From NCBI GenBank assembly GCA_017590115.1, contig JAGGNK010012003.1, positions 376,345 to 440,344 on the forward strand: 64,000 bases of DNA, given 5' to 3'. Origin of the DNA: Montifringilla adamsi (taxonomy: Eukaryota > Chordata > Aves > Passeriformes > Passeridae). The first letter of the stretch is position 1. Every line of letters begins with the position of its first letter. Shown here piece after piece: positions 12,901 to 27,900 of this stretch. Position numbers and translations under genes: made by a program. The notes below the pieces were generated by a model, which was given only the letters and a program-made list of their open reading frames with translations, made no database searches and was not told the DNA's origin.

Positions 12901-15900
12901 GGCAGTGAAAGAGCAGGTGGAGCAAGAACCCCAGAAAGGACAGTGGAGCTAAGGCAGAGGCAACAAACTGTACAATTAAGTGGAGAAATCACCCCAAAGA
13001 GCATAATAGAAAGGAGAGGAGACTCTTTTATGGATCTTTTTTAAGACTCCTGAGTTTTTTGAGGCCTGTGAGTTGCATCCCAGGCACTTTGGACAGAGCA
13101 AGCAGGTAGGCTTTTCCCCTGGACTAAGCTCATCTGCCTTCTCTAGGGCAGCATGTGAGGGACGCAGCCCCACGTGTCCTCCAGCTGCTGGGAGGGATAA
13201 GCAGGATTTTCCTCCCTGGTTAGGCAGCTATTGCTGTGCTGCAGGAACCCTGGAAGGACAGGGCATGTTCACACCAGTGGGAATCAGCTTCACGATGCTT
13301 TGGTCAGCTCTGCTGCTCCAAACCAGTACATTTTGTACGTTCTACAGTAACAGCACACCTGAACAAAGCCTTGGTCCTGCAGGGCTTTATTCACTTGCCT
13401 AACCAAAAAGCTAAAAACATGGATAAGCATTGGATGGCTGAGAAAATGTGAAATTGGGTTCTCCTCCCAGCCGTAACCTTGGCAGAAGCAGAGCTCTGGC
13501 TGCTAAAGCCCATAAAATGAACAGCCCCTGTTGCTCCTGATAGGGGTATAAAATTATAATTACTTGAGGAGTGACTTATGATTCAGTGAAACAAGGATCT
13601 TCTCCTTTTTGATTGAATTACTCAGTGGTTATTCCTAGAAGACTGGAAGCAGATGGCAAGCTCTGGCCAGGCGTTTAACAGCCTGAGTTATGGCATGGAG
13701 GGGATGGAGCTGAGCTCCAACCTGCTGCTCCTGCCTTCCTGCTTGCCTTGGGTCCCATCCTGGGGTACTCCCAGGAAAGGAGAGGATGGAGGCTGGGACA
13801 AGATTGTTTGCAGCAATGGCTGGAGATGTGGAGGATGTCCAGCAGCAGAGGGATTGTTTTGCAGCTCAGGTGGCAGCACAGAAATGCAAAAATGTTGTTT
13901 CTGTAAATCCAGTGCTGCTTTGGCCCAGGTAGGCACATCCTGACAGCAATCCCAGTGCACTGTGTCAGGAGCCTGTGTATCTGGGAGGTGACAACTGCCC
14001 TTGTGTCACACAGGAAAGCTCCCCATCCTTGCAGGCCCAGGAGGAGGAGGGATGGATGAAGGCAGTCAGTCCCCTGGGCTGGGGGGAACAAACACAGCTG
14101 TATAATTTCTGCCTCACTGCTCCTCCTGCCCCCATGTATCTTGAGCACATCAATAAAATCAAACAGACTATTAGCAGCACGTCCTGTTATCAGCCATGGA
14201 TGGGCATCAGGCAGCCATGCAACCTGCATTTTATGAAGTGCTGCTCCTACCACTGCTGGGGCTGCAGTAATTATCACAAGTCCTCACAGCTGGGCCACAC
14301 CACAGCTTTTATGAGCTACCCTACATCAAAGGCCCTTTCTTTTTAAAGATAAATTCACAATTCTCTCCCTTTCTTTTTATTTAATAGCATAACAGCCAGC
14401 TGATTACTAGGTGAGACACCAATCTTCTGCTAAGCTGTGCTTACTGCATTGTCTATTCGATTATTTTTATTGAATAAGCAAATGTTCTCTTGGAGCTCTG
14501 AAGTCCTTATGAGGGAGACTCATTTTCTGCTGCTGTGATCTCTTTGTCACGGGTGGGTGATGTATGAAAAGGAATTGCAAATAGCTGTTTACAGCAAGCA
14601 AAGTCACAGAACAGCCCACTTCAATTTCTGCTATCTGTCGGAGGCTGTTGTTGGCGATGGTCAAAATTAATTAAGCAGGAAGGAAGAGAGCAGAAAGGCA
14701 CTGTGCATCCAGTTCTGCCATTGAAATATTAATGGTGAGCTAATCAAGAAAGAGTATCTATGAATATCTAATCAGCTCACAGTTTGCAGTTTTACTGAAG
14801 CAGTGAACTTCTGGGCAGCAGCCCTTTGCAGGAGGTGTGGGAGGGGAGGTGGGCGGGCTGCTCCTGACCGCTCTATCTGGGAATAAACAAAGAGCTCCTG
14901 CCTGTCACAGGGCTCAGGGACCTTTTCCTTCCACATCTCACATCCCTGCTGCCACTGGATGTGCTGCATCCTTCCTGCTGTCACCTACAGAGTGTCCAGC
15001 CCACAGCATTCCCAGTGCTGTGCTCCTTCCTCCCCAGTGCCAGAGGAGAGCTCAGCTCCTCCAGGACTGAGCTCCAGCCTCTGTCCACATCCAGGTCTTG
15101 GGAAAAGGCTCCAAATTGTACCTTGGACACACAGCCTGGCCCTCTCCCTCCATGCCTGGTACAGGCACCCCATGGGAGGCAGCAGCTGTGTCCCTGTCTC
15201 TCCTCCCTGTGTGTTCCCAAGCGGAGTTTCCAAGGTTTTTAAGGGGGAACAGAAGGTGATGGTTGTTCACTGCAGACCCCCCAAGCCCAGTCCCTGCTCA
15301 GCTGCTTTCTTCCACCCGCCACACAAGCAGGGAAAAACAAGAGGAAACAATCCCATGGCAAAGCTGGGCTGATTCCAATCAAAGCCACAAAAGTAAATGT
15401 CAGTTTTGGGTGCCAGGAGTCGTCAAGCATCATTTCTTTCTTCAGTGTCAGTGTAATGAGGGCTGTGGCTTTGGAGATTTCTATTGCTGTGTTTCTGCAA
15501 ACAGCTTCCTCCTCTAACCTCTTGGAAATTGGATTTTGTGGGGCTGAGCAGTTTGTGTGCAGCAGATAGCAGCAGGACTGATAAGCAGAAACCTGTTTAC
15601 ACACTCACTCTCATCTAATACTCCAACTGGACAGGCAGCTGCCTAGATTATTTTTTTTTAATTTCTTTCTTTTTTTTTTTTTTAACACTATCCAATGTAA
15701 TCCTTGTTGGCTGAATGTTTTGCTGCTTAACTGGGAGAAATCTGAACTAGGCAGTTTTAACGTGTAACAAACATGAAAATGATGTGAAGAAAAGGATAAA
15801 GGTAATAAGTAAATCTTAAATGCCACCAAGGAAGAGTCAAGTGGTGATCAGGTGGGAATAGAAAACCTGTGCTGTCCTGTGTGAGGTGGTATTTCATGTG

Positions 15901-18900
15901 CTGCCAAGGGAGTAGGGACTGGATACAACTCCAAATTCAGAGAGTCCTGGCACATTGCTCTGACAGCCACAGGAACTTTCTGGGAAAGGAAAAGCAAAGC
16001 AGATGGCATCAGTTAAGAATAGTGGAAGGTACCAGGGATGTCCAGGGAAATGATGGAGCCCAGTGGCTGCATCCATTGCCTGTGGGAGGGAGAAACCCCC
16101 TCACTGCAGGTGTGTGGGTGCTGCAGTGCCAGCTCCAGCTCCTGGGGCTGCTGGGGGAGTGAGAGGATTTCTGCAGGAGGAGCTCTCTGCAACGTGCTTC
16201 CCTCCACTGCTCCAATATAACCCAAATCTGTCAGCCTTTAGGGCTTGCTGAGAAGGTCATCTGTGAGCATGGCTAATTATTTCAAGCAAAGCAGCAGGCT
16301 AATGCCACTAACCTGCTCCCAGGGACTGAGCTCTGCCCTGTGCCTTGCCTCCATAGCTGCACACAAGCTGCAGGGAATTACAGATGCATGGGAGTGTGCG
16401 TAAAGCTCATGGATATAAACAGATCCCACTGGCATGTACCTTGAGCACAGGGAGGAAAATTCACATTTTTCATAGCCTGTTCATTCAGTTGTCGTGAAAG
16501 TGCTGTTCCAGCCAAAAGGCAGAATCTCTTCTTTCTGCCATTTAATTTTCTTTAATCTGCTCTTGACATTTATTGAAAGAAGTATTTTACCCACATCAAA
16601 GGCAAAGATTTCAAAACATCACATGGAAAAAAACTTAAGGTCAGTCCAAGTGAGGTTATGGTGGCTGACATGAGATGAAAGACTCTGGCTTCCACAAGGA
16701 AGGTCTGTGCAAAACAAGAGGCCTGTGCTCTAAGGGTGCTTCATTTGCACCCTGGCAGGAGCTGCAAGAGGTGGCCTTTGTGTGTCTGACACCTTCAGCA
16801 ATTCAAGCAAGGCTGTCCTTAATATGAACAGGTTCAAAAATAGAAGATGTCTTGATAACACAAGTTTTCAGAAGGCTCTTCACTGGGGTGAAGTGTTTCC
16901 TGTGGCTCTGCCCAACGTTGGCCCAACTCTCTTTGCCTGGGGCAGAGCTGGGTCCTGCTTTGCCTTCACCCTCCATGAGGCAGTGGTGCTGCTCCTCACA
17001 TGGTTAAATGAGCCAGAACACCTGACAAACTGAACAAACTGCTGAAAGTGCATCCAGCAGAGGGGCCAAGCCTGCAAGATGCCTCTGGATGTGTGGAACA
17101 TCCTGAATGCCAATTCTGAAGAAAGGTGTAAAATGTAAAAGACCCTCAGAAAACTTCTGCATTTAGTTCATTTTGCATGGGTAGAGGTAACAAGCTGACA
17201 CAGGTTAATTTATAGCTTGGCTGTATGCTGATTGCAAAGTACACATTTCCACTCAGCCACCATGAGTAAATCACTTTCCCCCTGCTTCTCTTGGCATATA
17301 AAAGAAATTTCTCCCTTCCCGACATTTAAAAAAAATCCTAATATGTTATACACTCCATGACTTTATAGCATCTTTAATATTTAAAAGGCTAGAATCTATA
17401 ACCTCAACCTTTAACAAATGTACAGTAACGTGATAACAAATTTGCCTGGAACAGCTGCTATCTTGGTACCAACTGGCACGAGGAGGAGGGAGGTAATTGG
17501 CTTGTTTTCAGATAATTACCATAATTGTAGTGACACCATTTGGATCACATCTAACTGTGTTCCTGCTGCAAGTTGGATAATTTAATAATTGGCAGAATTT
17601 AGACTGACAGTAAAGGTAAAGTCAGCATATGGTGGAGAATCAGCAGGCACCTCCCTGCACTGCTGGTACAGCCTCTGCTGCTGTTGCTGTGAATTTTAGC
17701 AAAATCTTTTGGTTTTGCTGCTTTTCTTGAGCTCTGTGAATGGGCCACATCTTTGCTCCTTTTCTGATGCTTGTCCTGATGAGACCACGTTTTGTACCTC
17801 TTGAACCTTTTGATTTGAGATCAATCAGTTCAGTTCACTCCTACCCAAATTACAACTTCCTTTGTGCTCTTGAGTATTTTTAGCTGTCCTAGTTCTGCTG
17901 GGGGCTCGTCAGAGCTCTGCACTGAAAGGGGATTAAACCATGGTCAGGTGCTTCCAGGAAGCAGCTAAATGCCTCTCCCAGAGGTTGAAGCCAGGCTCAT
18001 TGCCCTGGCTGAGCTGCAGGGGTGCTGGGCACTGCAGGGGACTTGTTCCTCTTGTTCCTTGCTGCTGGTGGCCAGCTGAAGGGGATTCAGCAGCTCCTGT
18101 GCTGCCTCAGAGCTGCCCAGCAGAGCCCAGGAGCTGCAAGGTAAGGCCAGGAGGTGGCTGAGGCTGCTGGGGGAAGGCAAGGAGGTTTCTCAGCTCAGCT
18201 TCTTGGGCACTTCAGGAGGTGCAAAAGGAGCAGAGCACTGAGCTACTGCCCTGCAGTGCCTGTGCCTGGCCTTGCCCTGCCTTTTTCTGCAGGGCAGAGC
18301 TGAGCACAGCTGCCAACACCACTGACAGTGTCTGAGGAGAGGAGGCTGCTGGAGCTTCCCCAAATGAGAAATACTCCTAGGGTGCTTTTGCTTGTTTTGC
18401 TTGTGTGGCTCTTGGGCTTTCCTGGGCTGAACCCAGACACCAGGTGTACTTTCCATGGGTCCCAGTGGGTGAGGGGGCTGAGGATACACCCTTAGCTCAG
18501 GTCTGCAATGCAGCCCAGGCCTGGGAGCCTGGGGGATCCATCAGATGCTGGAGAGAACTCTGGCATGGAGCAGGGGAAGGACTCATCTCTAACCAGACCA
18601 TTTTGCCAAGATGAGGTTGATGGCTCCATCCCAGATTGGGCACACACAGCCTTGGCACAGGAGGGAGGGAAGGGGATGGCTAAAAAGTAAATCCCCAGGT
18701 TCTGGTGGGTGGTCTCCAGGGTAGTGCTGGGAAGGAGTGGGAGTTGTGCTGCACAAGGTTTGGGATGCCTGGAAGCAGCTGCTGATCCCCACACATCCCT
18801 TCTCCCTGCCCTGCACACAGAAACTGCAGGGTATCCCTTTCCTTGCAGCATTCCCTCCCCCTCTCTGATTTATTGCTGCCAGGAGGCTGTGCATGTGGAG

Positions 18901-21900
18901 GTGGCATAAATCTCACCCAAAAGAGAGAGAAGGAGGAAATTTGCATTTGCTTCCTCACTGGCATATTGAATTGCAGCTTTCCAGTTCACTGCTGAAAGCC
19001 TGGGCAGGTCCCAGGCTGAGGCATTTCCCTCAGGATAACACAGGGCCAGCACTGAGGCTTCCTTCCCTGCTGGAGCAGGCTCCCCCATTCCACCCAATTA
19101 TCCCCAGATTAATTTTCATCCACTCCTATTTATATTTTGTGGTATAAGCCTACATAATTCTGTAGTATTTGCAAGGCTTCAAGCATTGACTGTGCTCCCC
19201 TGTGCTGATCTGCCAACAGCCACAAACCCTTCCCTCATTCAGACCTTCCAGTTCTCCAACTCCTTTCTGTGTCTCACCCACCTCCCTCCAAGCTGCTTCC
19301 ATCCAGACTGACAGTCCCTGTGCTGGAGTTAAAATCCCCCAAGCTGCTCCTGGAGGCTGCAGAAAGCAATTAGGGAGATTACAGTCAGAGCATGGTCATG
19401 CCGCTGTAAGGGTCTGGATGTCCTGTCACAAGCAGGGAGCCTGGACTAAGAGGCTTTCAAACAAAAAAGCACAAGCAAACAGTAAATCCTGGCAATTGCT
19501 GTCTCCAAGACTGCATTTTGCCTGGAAGTCCATCAGTGTTTTCCTGTGTTAACACTAAACTGGATACAGGGCAAAGCAAGAGATGCAAAAGAGCAAGGAG
19601 AAAGCAAGGAGGATATAACACATTAATCAGAGGCAAAAGTTGGAGGCAGTCTGCAAACCTCTGCTCCTGCAGGGGCTGACAGCTGTAAATAGCATATTGA
19701 AGCCATGGAGGAAGTAAAGAATTAATTACAGTGCCAAGACCCAATCCCACTTCCAGCCACAGGCAGCATTTATTAAGATCTCACTGAGGCAGGAAAGATT
19801 GAACAAGGGACTCGGGGGACTACGAAGGGGAAAAGAATTAATCAGTTTGTCTCAGGAGACTGGAGAAGTCAGATTAAATAAAAACTGGAAGTAAAATGAA
19901 AGGGGGAACAAGATGGTTGGAAACCTGGACCTGTTTGAAGGAGAAACTCTGGAGTCACAGCTGGAAGCAGTCCCAGGGGCTCCACTCCCCCACTGCAGAA
20001 GCTGGAGAGCTTCGAGGACAAAGGCTGAGTTTGCCTTGACTTTTTAATAGGTTTAAAAATGTCACTTTGGGCCTCTTCCTTCCTTTGCCTGGCAGAAGGA
20101 GGCCAGGAAAGACATCCCCAGTTCCAGTGCATCACCAAGGAGCTCAGATTCCCCACATCCCACTTTAACTTGGACCTGAGAGTTATCCCCCAGCTGAAAT
20201 TCCCTGATAGCCAAGCAGGGCAGCGAGGGAAGCTGCACCCAGTTGAACAAATAGAAGCCCAAACCCCAGAACCAACACCCTTAAAGGAACATTTTTGTCC
20301 CTGCCCATTGTCAGCCTAGTGTTTTCCATCACAATAACATTCAGTTATTTATCTTCCAAAGTGTACAACATTTTCTTCCCTCTTTTGTGCTGTTGCTTTT
20401 CTGCCTGTCCCTCTGGGAAAGGTCACTGAGCTTCCACATTCCTGCTGTGTAATGAGCTGTGACAAACACTGCTGACCACACTGGGGTCACAGAGTTTTAG
20501 AGGGCCTTGAACACCAACATCACAAGGAGGGAGCCTGTCCCCAGTTTGTCAGTGGTGTCCCATTGCCAGGCTCCTTCCCCTCTCTGCAGCTCAGAAGCAG
20601 AAACTCCCTGGAAGTCAGATCAGAGACCTTTGTCTTATTCCTTCCCCTCAAAAATCCCAAGCCTGACATATCCAGACATAAAATAAAACTTTGCATGTAA
20701 TCAAAGTAAAGAGTGAATGGAGGAGCACACTTTGTCCTCCTTGGTAAGTTTTCAGGAATCAGGAAAGTATTCCTACTTTCCTTGCATGTCCAGAAACAAG
20801 CTGTTTTGAGAAAGCCCTTATGGAAATGCAAAGTACAGATCCTATAGCAAGGTTTCTCCAAAATCCAACAGCTTTGATTCAGAAGAGAGACACCAAAGCC
20901 CTGCTTGTTGCAACAGAAACACTTTCCAATAAAAGTGCAGTTTAGAAAGTTCCTGACTTTATCATATCAGTCTCTTTCACAGAAGTACAAGTCTGTGCCT
21001 ACTTTATTAGCAAACTTCCAGATTACTGGAATTTACTGATTACATAAAGCACAGGAATAGACACTCCACTAACAGCTGCATTGGGTAATAACCCTGAACA
21101 TCAGAAAATATCATAGCAGGATGGGTTTTGTCCCTTGTTGTGCCAAAGAACAGTAAAAAAAAAGGTATTTTCTGCTGATTCTATGGTGGTATTTCCTGGA
21201 AAAACCACTAAACACTGTTTGCTGGAGTTTAATGTGCATGATTGATGGGAGGGAGGGATGTGCACTGTATCACAGCCCCTGGCTTATGAAAGCTGGTGCT
21301 CTAAAGCTGTGAAGCATGCAATGCATGCCCAGCATCCCAACTCCCCTGTGTGCAGGGAGGAGCAGCAGTGCCTGTTCCTGCTCACTCTGACCCAGAGCAG
21401 GAGCAGCCTGGGTGCAGCCAGCCCCTTTCCCTGAGCTCAAATTTAAGGTGAACAAACCACCAAGCCACAGCTGCAGGCAAGACTTTTAAAACCCCACAAG
21501 CCACCAAAAATAAAGATGTGTCTCTCTCAACACATGTGTAATGTTTCAAACCAAACCAGCCAAGGAACTGAATGTGAAACTGGTGCAGAAATAGATCCTC
21601 CCTCAGAAAATGAACAAAAAGAATGTTTGCTTGGGGATATAGATAAAAATTGGAGGTAAAATCTGAAAGCTGGAGGTGGAAAAGCCTCCCTGTACCAGCT
21701 GTGCTTCCTGGGGTCCCATGAGACCCCCAGTTTCAGTTTTTGGGCTGTGCAGTCCCAACGGCAGCGTGTGCTTTCCAGAGCTGGTGCTGCCCAGTGACAC
21801 CTCACAGCTCCCCTGTTACCTAACCCAGAAGGGACAAAACCCTCCCATCCCTCTCCAGTCAGCTTTTGCAGCGTGGTGGTGGTGAAAGCTTTGATGCATC

Positions 21901-24900
21901 TCACTTTAATGTCCCTAGGGCTTATCGATGGATCCCAAAATTAGATCAGCAGACCCCAGCAGGCTCAGGAGTCTTAGCCAGGCTTGTTACCTTAATGAAA
22001 TGCTAATTGCTGCCTCTGCACACTAAAAAAGTGCCTTTGGTCCTACAGCAGCTTCAGTTAAGCAGTGTTAATTGCCAAAGCTAATTATGTTGCTGTTGCT
22101 CCTAGATACTGGTTTGGGTTAGGTGTGTAAACAATGAACCCAGTCAGTGCCCTGGGTGCTTTCTGTGCACAGAGCAGGTGCTGGCAGGGAACAGGGGCCA
22201 CATCCCAGCTGATGCCACACACACGATACAGGACAGGACCAGGGAGGTGACAACCTCTAGACAAGAGACCTCACAGCAAACCTTCTTCCTAAAATTTTTA
22301 GGATTTGTGTTTTGAGAGAAAACACTGAAAAAAAAATAAAGCTCATCTTTCCTCAGTTCCATAGGTAGAGGTTTTATTCATTTCTTTAACCAGCTGTCCT
22401 TAAAAAGCCTCAAATTTCTTCTGTGATGCAATTAGGGGAAGCCAAGGAGAAAACAGATTTGGGGTTCACCTACCCAAGGGAAAAAAACCCCTTCAAATGC
22501 CTTTTTTGTTGTACATCCCACATCTGTTTCATTGATGAAATTCCCAGCTGAAAAAGTGCATCAAGTCAATTAAACCACCAGAATTTTCCAAGATCTTTAT
22601 GAAAGACCATTAGGATAACATATTTGCTGGTTAGAACGGCCTTGGATAATTGCTCCAAAGGGGTTTCACTTTGCCAGGCCCTTTGGGAACCACTGCTTTG
22701 GGACTGGAGGCAGAAGCAGCCCTGTGTCAGCAGCTGTGGGGTTGCAAAAACCAGGATGAACCTTCCTTGGGAAGATTCTCAGGGCAAACAGGAACAGCCT
22801 GGGAGAGCCACAAAGAAAATTCTCTTGAGTTTGGCTGTGCTGCTTTACTGTTCTCCTCCTTGTGCTGGGCAGGAGCAAAACAAAGCAGGCAGCGCTATAG
22901 GTTGTGATTCTGGAAAGAACTTTACAGAATCCTGCTTAGGGAACACGCAGTAAAATAGCTTTTATCCCAGATCCAATTAACAGCTGAGTTACAGGACTCC
23001 AGTGGAATAAAGGGCAGTGAATCTCCCAGCCTATTTACATGATTTATTAGAACACTGCTGTCTGCAGGAGCTGCTTTATGTTTCATTTATGAGGACACAA
23101 GGGGGTGAAGGCTCAGTTACCAAGCTGTTGGGGTGTTCCTACCCCAGCAATGCTGAAATTCTGCTACAACAAAGGCACTAACAGCCCCCCTTGCTGCAGC
23201 ACTGCTGGCTGCCCATGGCATGTCAGCCACGGCTTCCCGACTGGGCTTGGCAGAACTGCTGCTGGAAAAGCACCACTCATTTCCTCTCACTCCTTTCAAG
23301 GTTCATCTGGAGCAGAGAGCCAAAGCTCAGACATCCAGAGGGAAAAAAAAGATGAGTTCCCAGCCTTGCAGCTGAACCAGCAGCAAGGGGCAATGCATGT
23401 AGTGGGAGTTTCTGTAACAAGCATGGAGAAGTTGGGACTGGTGTTTTCTCATCTGTTTCTGAAACTTCCCTTTCTAAGCATCTTCCAGGCCAGAAAATGA
23501 TATTTGAGCTGACAGCCTTGGAAGGGCTTCACCATTTGATGTTTGTATGTTTGTAGAGGGAGCAGAGAAGGATTTTCAGAGACAGATGAAATCTGCAGTC
23601 CTTCTAACACACCAGAGATCTCTTCTAAAGAGATTTTGTCTCTTGAAAGCCAAATTCTAAGGTTTCTATTGCAGAGATGTTTGATACCAGGAAACTGAGT
23701 CTTGTGATAAAATGGAAGTGTTCATGGTTTTCTCCCACTGCAATCAGTATTCCTGTAAAATAGCTGCTTTCCCTGTCTTGAATAGCAGTGCAGCAGTGAG
23801 ACCAGCTGCTTTTTCATTTTCCCCTTAATTTTCAGGAGTAGCTGATACACAGCGATAGGAAAATACAGTCACAAGTAATGTGACTTTCTCTAAGTGTCTG
23901 TTTTCAAGAAAAGTGTTTTTCTGTGTCTGGTGGGGTTTTTTTTTAACACTTCAGTGGTGTTCTGAATAGCTGTTAAGATGGGAGGCTCCAATGCCATGTT
24001 GTATCAATATCACAAAACTGGGTGCTCCTGAGGGAAGGAGCCTAATTAGGATTATTATTTATTGCTAGAGCAGCCTTAGATTTGGCAAGTCCTCTCCCAG
24101 CAAGACTGTGTTCACTCCTAGCATATGTTGTTTGGATCCATCATTTGAACTTAAAAGCTAAAAGTACTTTTTCTCTAATGGAGAGAGATGCAAGTTCTCC
24201 TCCAAATCTCTCCAGGAGGTGGAAGGCTCTCTCAAGGGGTTGCCTTTTTCTGTTAAGTGTTTCTCTAATGGGCTTAGAGAGAAGCAGCAATGACACAGAG
24301 CAGAAGGAGCAGAAATCAGCCTTACAGAGAATATAAAGCTCCTGTTCCCAACCACGTTCTCAGCTTCTCTGTTGACCTTATCCACTCAGTCTGATCTCTC
24401 ATATAAGAAAACCAGGCAACTCTCATGCTTGCTCCCCAAAACTGACTTAAATAGTATTTTAATGCCCATAAATACAGGTAAACTATTATTTGCAGAGAAA
24501 GCTATCCATTAAAATCAGGTTGCTACATTTAGTTTTCTACTCTCAGATAGAGAACCAGGCTGCTTGTAAGACAAACTTCAAATGGGACCAAGTTTTAACA
24601 GAGTAATTTGTACATCCTGCTCTCTAAGATGCAGGCACACAAGTGTTCCTAGGCTTTGGTATTCCTGAGTGACTGCAAACAGCTCTCAGGGGCACCTGAA
24701 ACACCACAAAATAAGGTACCTGAGCCCTGTGGGGTGTTTTAAGACAATTGCTGTCAAAGGTTTTGTGATCTCTCATGCCCCAATTAAGGGAGCTCAAGAG
24801 AAATAGCAGAAAACACGGTTTTAAATGAAAGGTGAGAGAGAAGTGTTAGATTAATGCACCAGTAATTAAGTTTCTGCAACAGAAAGTGCTGTTTTCTAAC

Positions 24901-27900
24901 AGTATTTCATGCAGCTCCTAGGTGTGAGACAATAAACTCTGCACACTCATCTTAATAAGGGATCTGCCTTGGGAGTGCCAGGGATTGGCATGGGCTGCTT
25001 ATGCAGGAGCAGTTTGAGTTCCTCTAGAAATCAGGAGAGAATTCAGCTCTCAGGAGCACAGGGTCATATGAAGAATTCAAACCAGGTGTCACAAGCCACA
25101 GACAGTGCCAGCCCAATCCTGTCTCCTGAATAGGAAGAGTAATTTTTCTCATTTCCCTCATTCGCACTCACACTGACAAGGGAGTTGATGCTTGCAAATT
25201 CAGCTAAAAGATTTCAACCACATTTCCACCACACCAGTGCAAGAGCACACAGGTGCTAAAGAAAGCATTCTTTGAAATACAGAATATTTCCGGGGTGCAG
25301 CTCCCTGCCCTTTGCAGCAGAGTTCAGGTGGGGTTGTTGGAGCCACCTGGGATGCCCAGTCTCCCAGGAGGGCTCCCTGGGGTAGGAGCACTGCTGCTGC
25401 ACAGTGAGGACTCAGCAAGGAGCTCCCTTCCATCCAACCTGACCAAGGCTGCCAGCAGGGAAGCATTAAGGGCAAAATGCTTCCTCTGGCTCTTTTTCAA
25501 AAGCCTGGAATGGACACAGCCCATTTTATCATATTACTTTAGGAAGAAATCAGCAGTCAGCCCAGAGCAAGTTCTAGAAAAGTCAGTGCAACATTTCAGG
25601 GTTTCAGTTTTACTGAGTTATCTAAAGTTTGGCAGCCAAGTAGCAAGTGTGAACAAACAGCCATTAACACTGTTGTTATTATTATTATTTACTGCCCTCA
25701 AGCATCCAGTACTGCAGGGGGGAGGAACAGGCTGGCACTTGTCCTCAGAAACCTGCAGCTTAGATTTAGTCACAGCAAAACAAAAGCTTCTATGTGCATG
25801 ACACCTCCCTCCTCTCCATCACAGCCACTGTGAGCTCTCAGTTTGAGGACTCTCAGCCTTGTCCCCACCAATAATTAAAGCCATAACACGAGGCACAGGT
25901 CTCTGTGCATAGGGCAGGGTTGAACCTGGCTCAGCCCCTCCTGGCAGCTGAATTTCCCTGTGTTTTGTGTCACGGCAGGTTTGGTCAGCACATACCTGGG
26001 CAGTTACTGGGCTCAGACAAGCAGTGCCATGAGCTGGCATGGTCTGATGACTTGTGATCACTACTCCAGACTTTAATAGTCACCTACAACTTTGATAACC
26101 AGCAATTGCTTGACTCAGCCCCTCTGCTTTCCCCTCCAGGCCCTCCCAGTTTGCTCCTGGGAGCTCCTGGCTCTTCTTCCCCATCAAGCTCCCCCCACCC
26201 CTGCTGACAAACCCATCTTTAAAAACTGTGTCAGCTGCGAGGATGCAGATGGTCGCATTTGCATCAAACAACTTTTAAATTATCATTCAAATTAAATTAA
26301 ATTGAAAATGCAATGAGCTGTTCCTGTAGAACTCCTTGCACAAAGATGAGTTAATGAAGGTCACATTTGTAACCAGTGAGGAACATTTAAAATGTATCAT
26401 GTTTGGCATGGGATGCCATTGGAATAACATGCCTTTCTAAATAAGGATGAATTACTCTTAAAGGCCTTGCGCAGGATTGCTCCCTGCTCCAGCACAGGCT
26501 GGTCTTTGGGCCCTCTGTAATCCAAAGAGGGAAGAGCTGTGCTGGGTGCAGCAGAGCGTCAGCAAAACTCGCTGGCCACGAGGGTGAGGCCTCAGGCACC
26601 AGCCTGGGCCATCAGGTCCTGCCTGCTCTCCCTGCCTGCATGAAAAGGCAGGAATACCTGGAAAGGGCTGCCAAGACAGCTGATGGAAAGGTGCAGTCCC
26701 CATGCCTCTAGCTGGAATTGCTTCACTTACACACACAGAACTGGGTGTCTATTGCCTAGCTCTGTGCTTACAGCCATTGAAAAACTGCCCTGTAATGGTT
26801 TGGGTGACATCTGTCATCTTCATGGCTCTGTGCTGTCACAAGGATGTCACAGAAATGAGCCATGCCCAGTTCTGTGTGCTGAGATGACAAATGTCACCTG
26901 TTTGGCTCCTTGTGAGGCTTCCCAGGGAGCAGCTCCTGCTCTGATGCCAGGCATCTGATGCCTTTTGCCTCTCCAATAAAACACAGGGTGAGTGCAGGAG
27001 CTGAGCCCTGACCGAGTGCCCCGAGTCCAGGCAACCACAGAGCAACAACCTGAGCAAGCCACACAAAGCAGAAATTTGTAGTTACTCTTCTTTCTCTCTG
27101 CTTTGCATGATCCTTCACCTCATCTGCACCTGCTGCAGGCCACATCACATGTTTCATCTCAGGAATTGAAGTAGCATTTTGTATAGGGAAATAAATAGCA
27201 ATAGTACATCCCAAATGCTCCTTAGCAACAAAAGGAGAGGTTTTACTCTTGTTTTCACATGGGCTCTGCTCCACACTTGGGTGCAAAGTCAGATGCTGAG
27301 AGATCAGAGAAACCTGTGAAATTGAGAGTAATAATTGGCACAATTTTTGTCATCTGCAAAGGCTTAAGAGCTGTTGGTTCACTACAGCAGTAGCCTGCTG
27401 TCTCAGAGAAGAGCTAACACTTGCCATCAAAAGGGGACTGAAGTGCTTTGCTTTAAATAGCTGCTGAGGTTTTAGTTACTTTGAAGTGACTGAGTGCATC
27501 CAAAATCTTAGAAAGCAACTGTTCTAAAATCCACCCATCCCCATTTCTGCCATTACAACAAAAGCAGTAAAGTCACAGCTGAATGCAGCTCATAATGCCT
27601 TGCAGAAAGAATCACCAGGTTCAGTTTCTGAGCTGAGGACAGTGGCTCAGTGGGTTGGCCCTGTCTGCAGAACATTGCTGAAAGGCAGCAATGCGCCTTT
27701 GCTTACTCTGAGCAAAGCATTGCTCAAATGCTTTTCCTAAAAGCTCATAACAGTTGTAAATCTAAGGAAAACCCTTCTGATCCCTGTGGATGATGGTCTA
27801 ATTTGCTATCAGCACAGCTGAGAACAAAATCTGGACCTGAGTGTTCTACTCAAAGCAAGCTTTTTTGTGATGACATCTGAGAAATTACAACAACTGGAAT

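Larger units (their letters stand above)
3972..13500. other. Left part of the 44.8-kb LHFPL-family intron, GC-rich
   Basis: No exon with a family signature was found. The stretch is GC-rich and full of chance open frames on both strands, the longest being 313 codons on the minus strand at 8555-9496. It holds a short 23-bp tandem array near 4.2 kb and a CpG-rich patch near 8.9 kb. An AT-richer block at 5190-5440 stands out from its surroundings and resembles conserved noncoding DNA. Confidence 0.6.

Noticed and set aside
13675..14277. 200-codon minus-strand frame
   Set aside because: No domain, no splice context, and overlapping frames of similar length on both strands.
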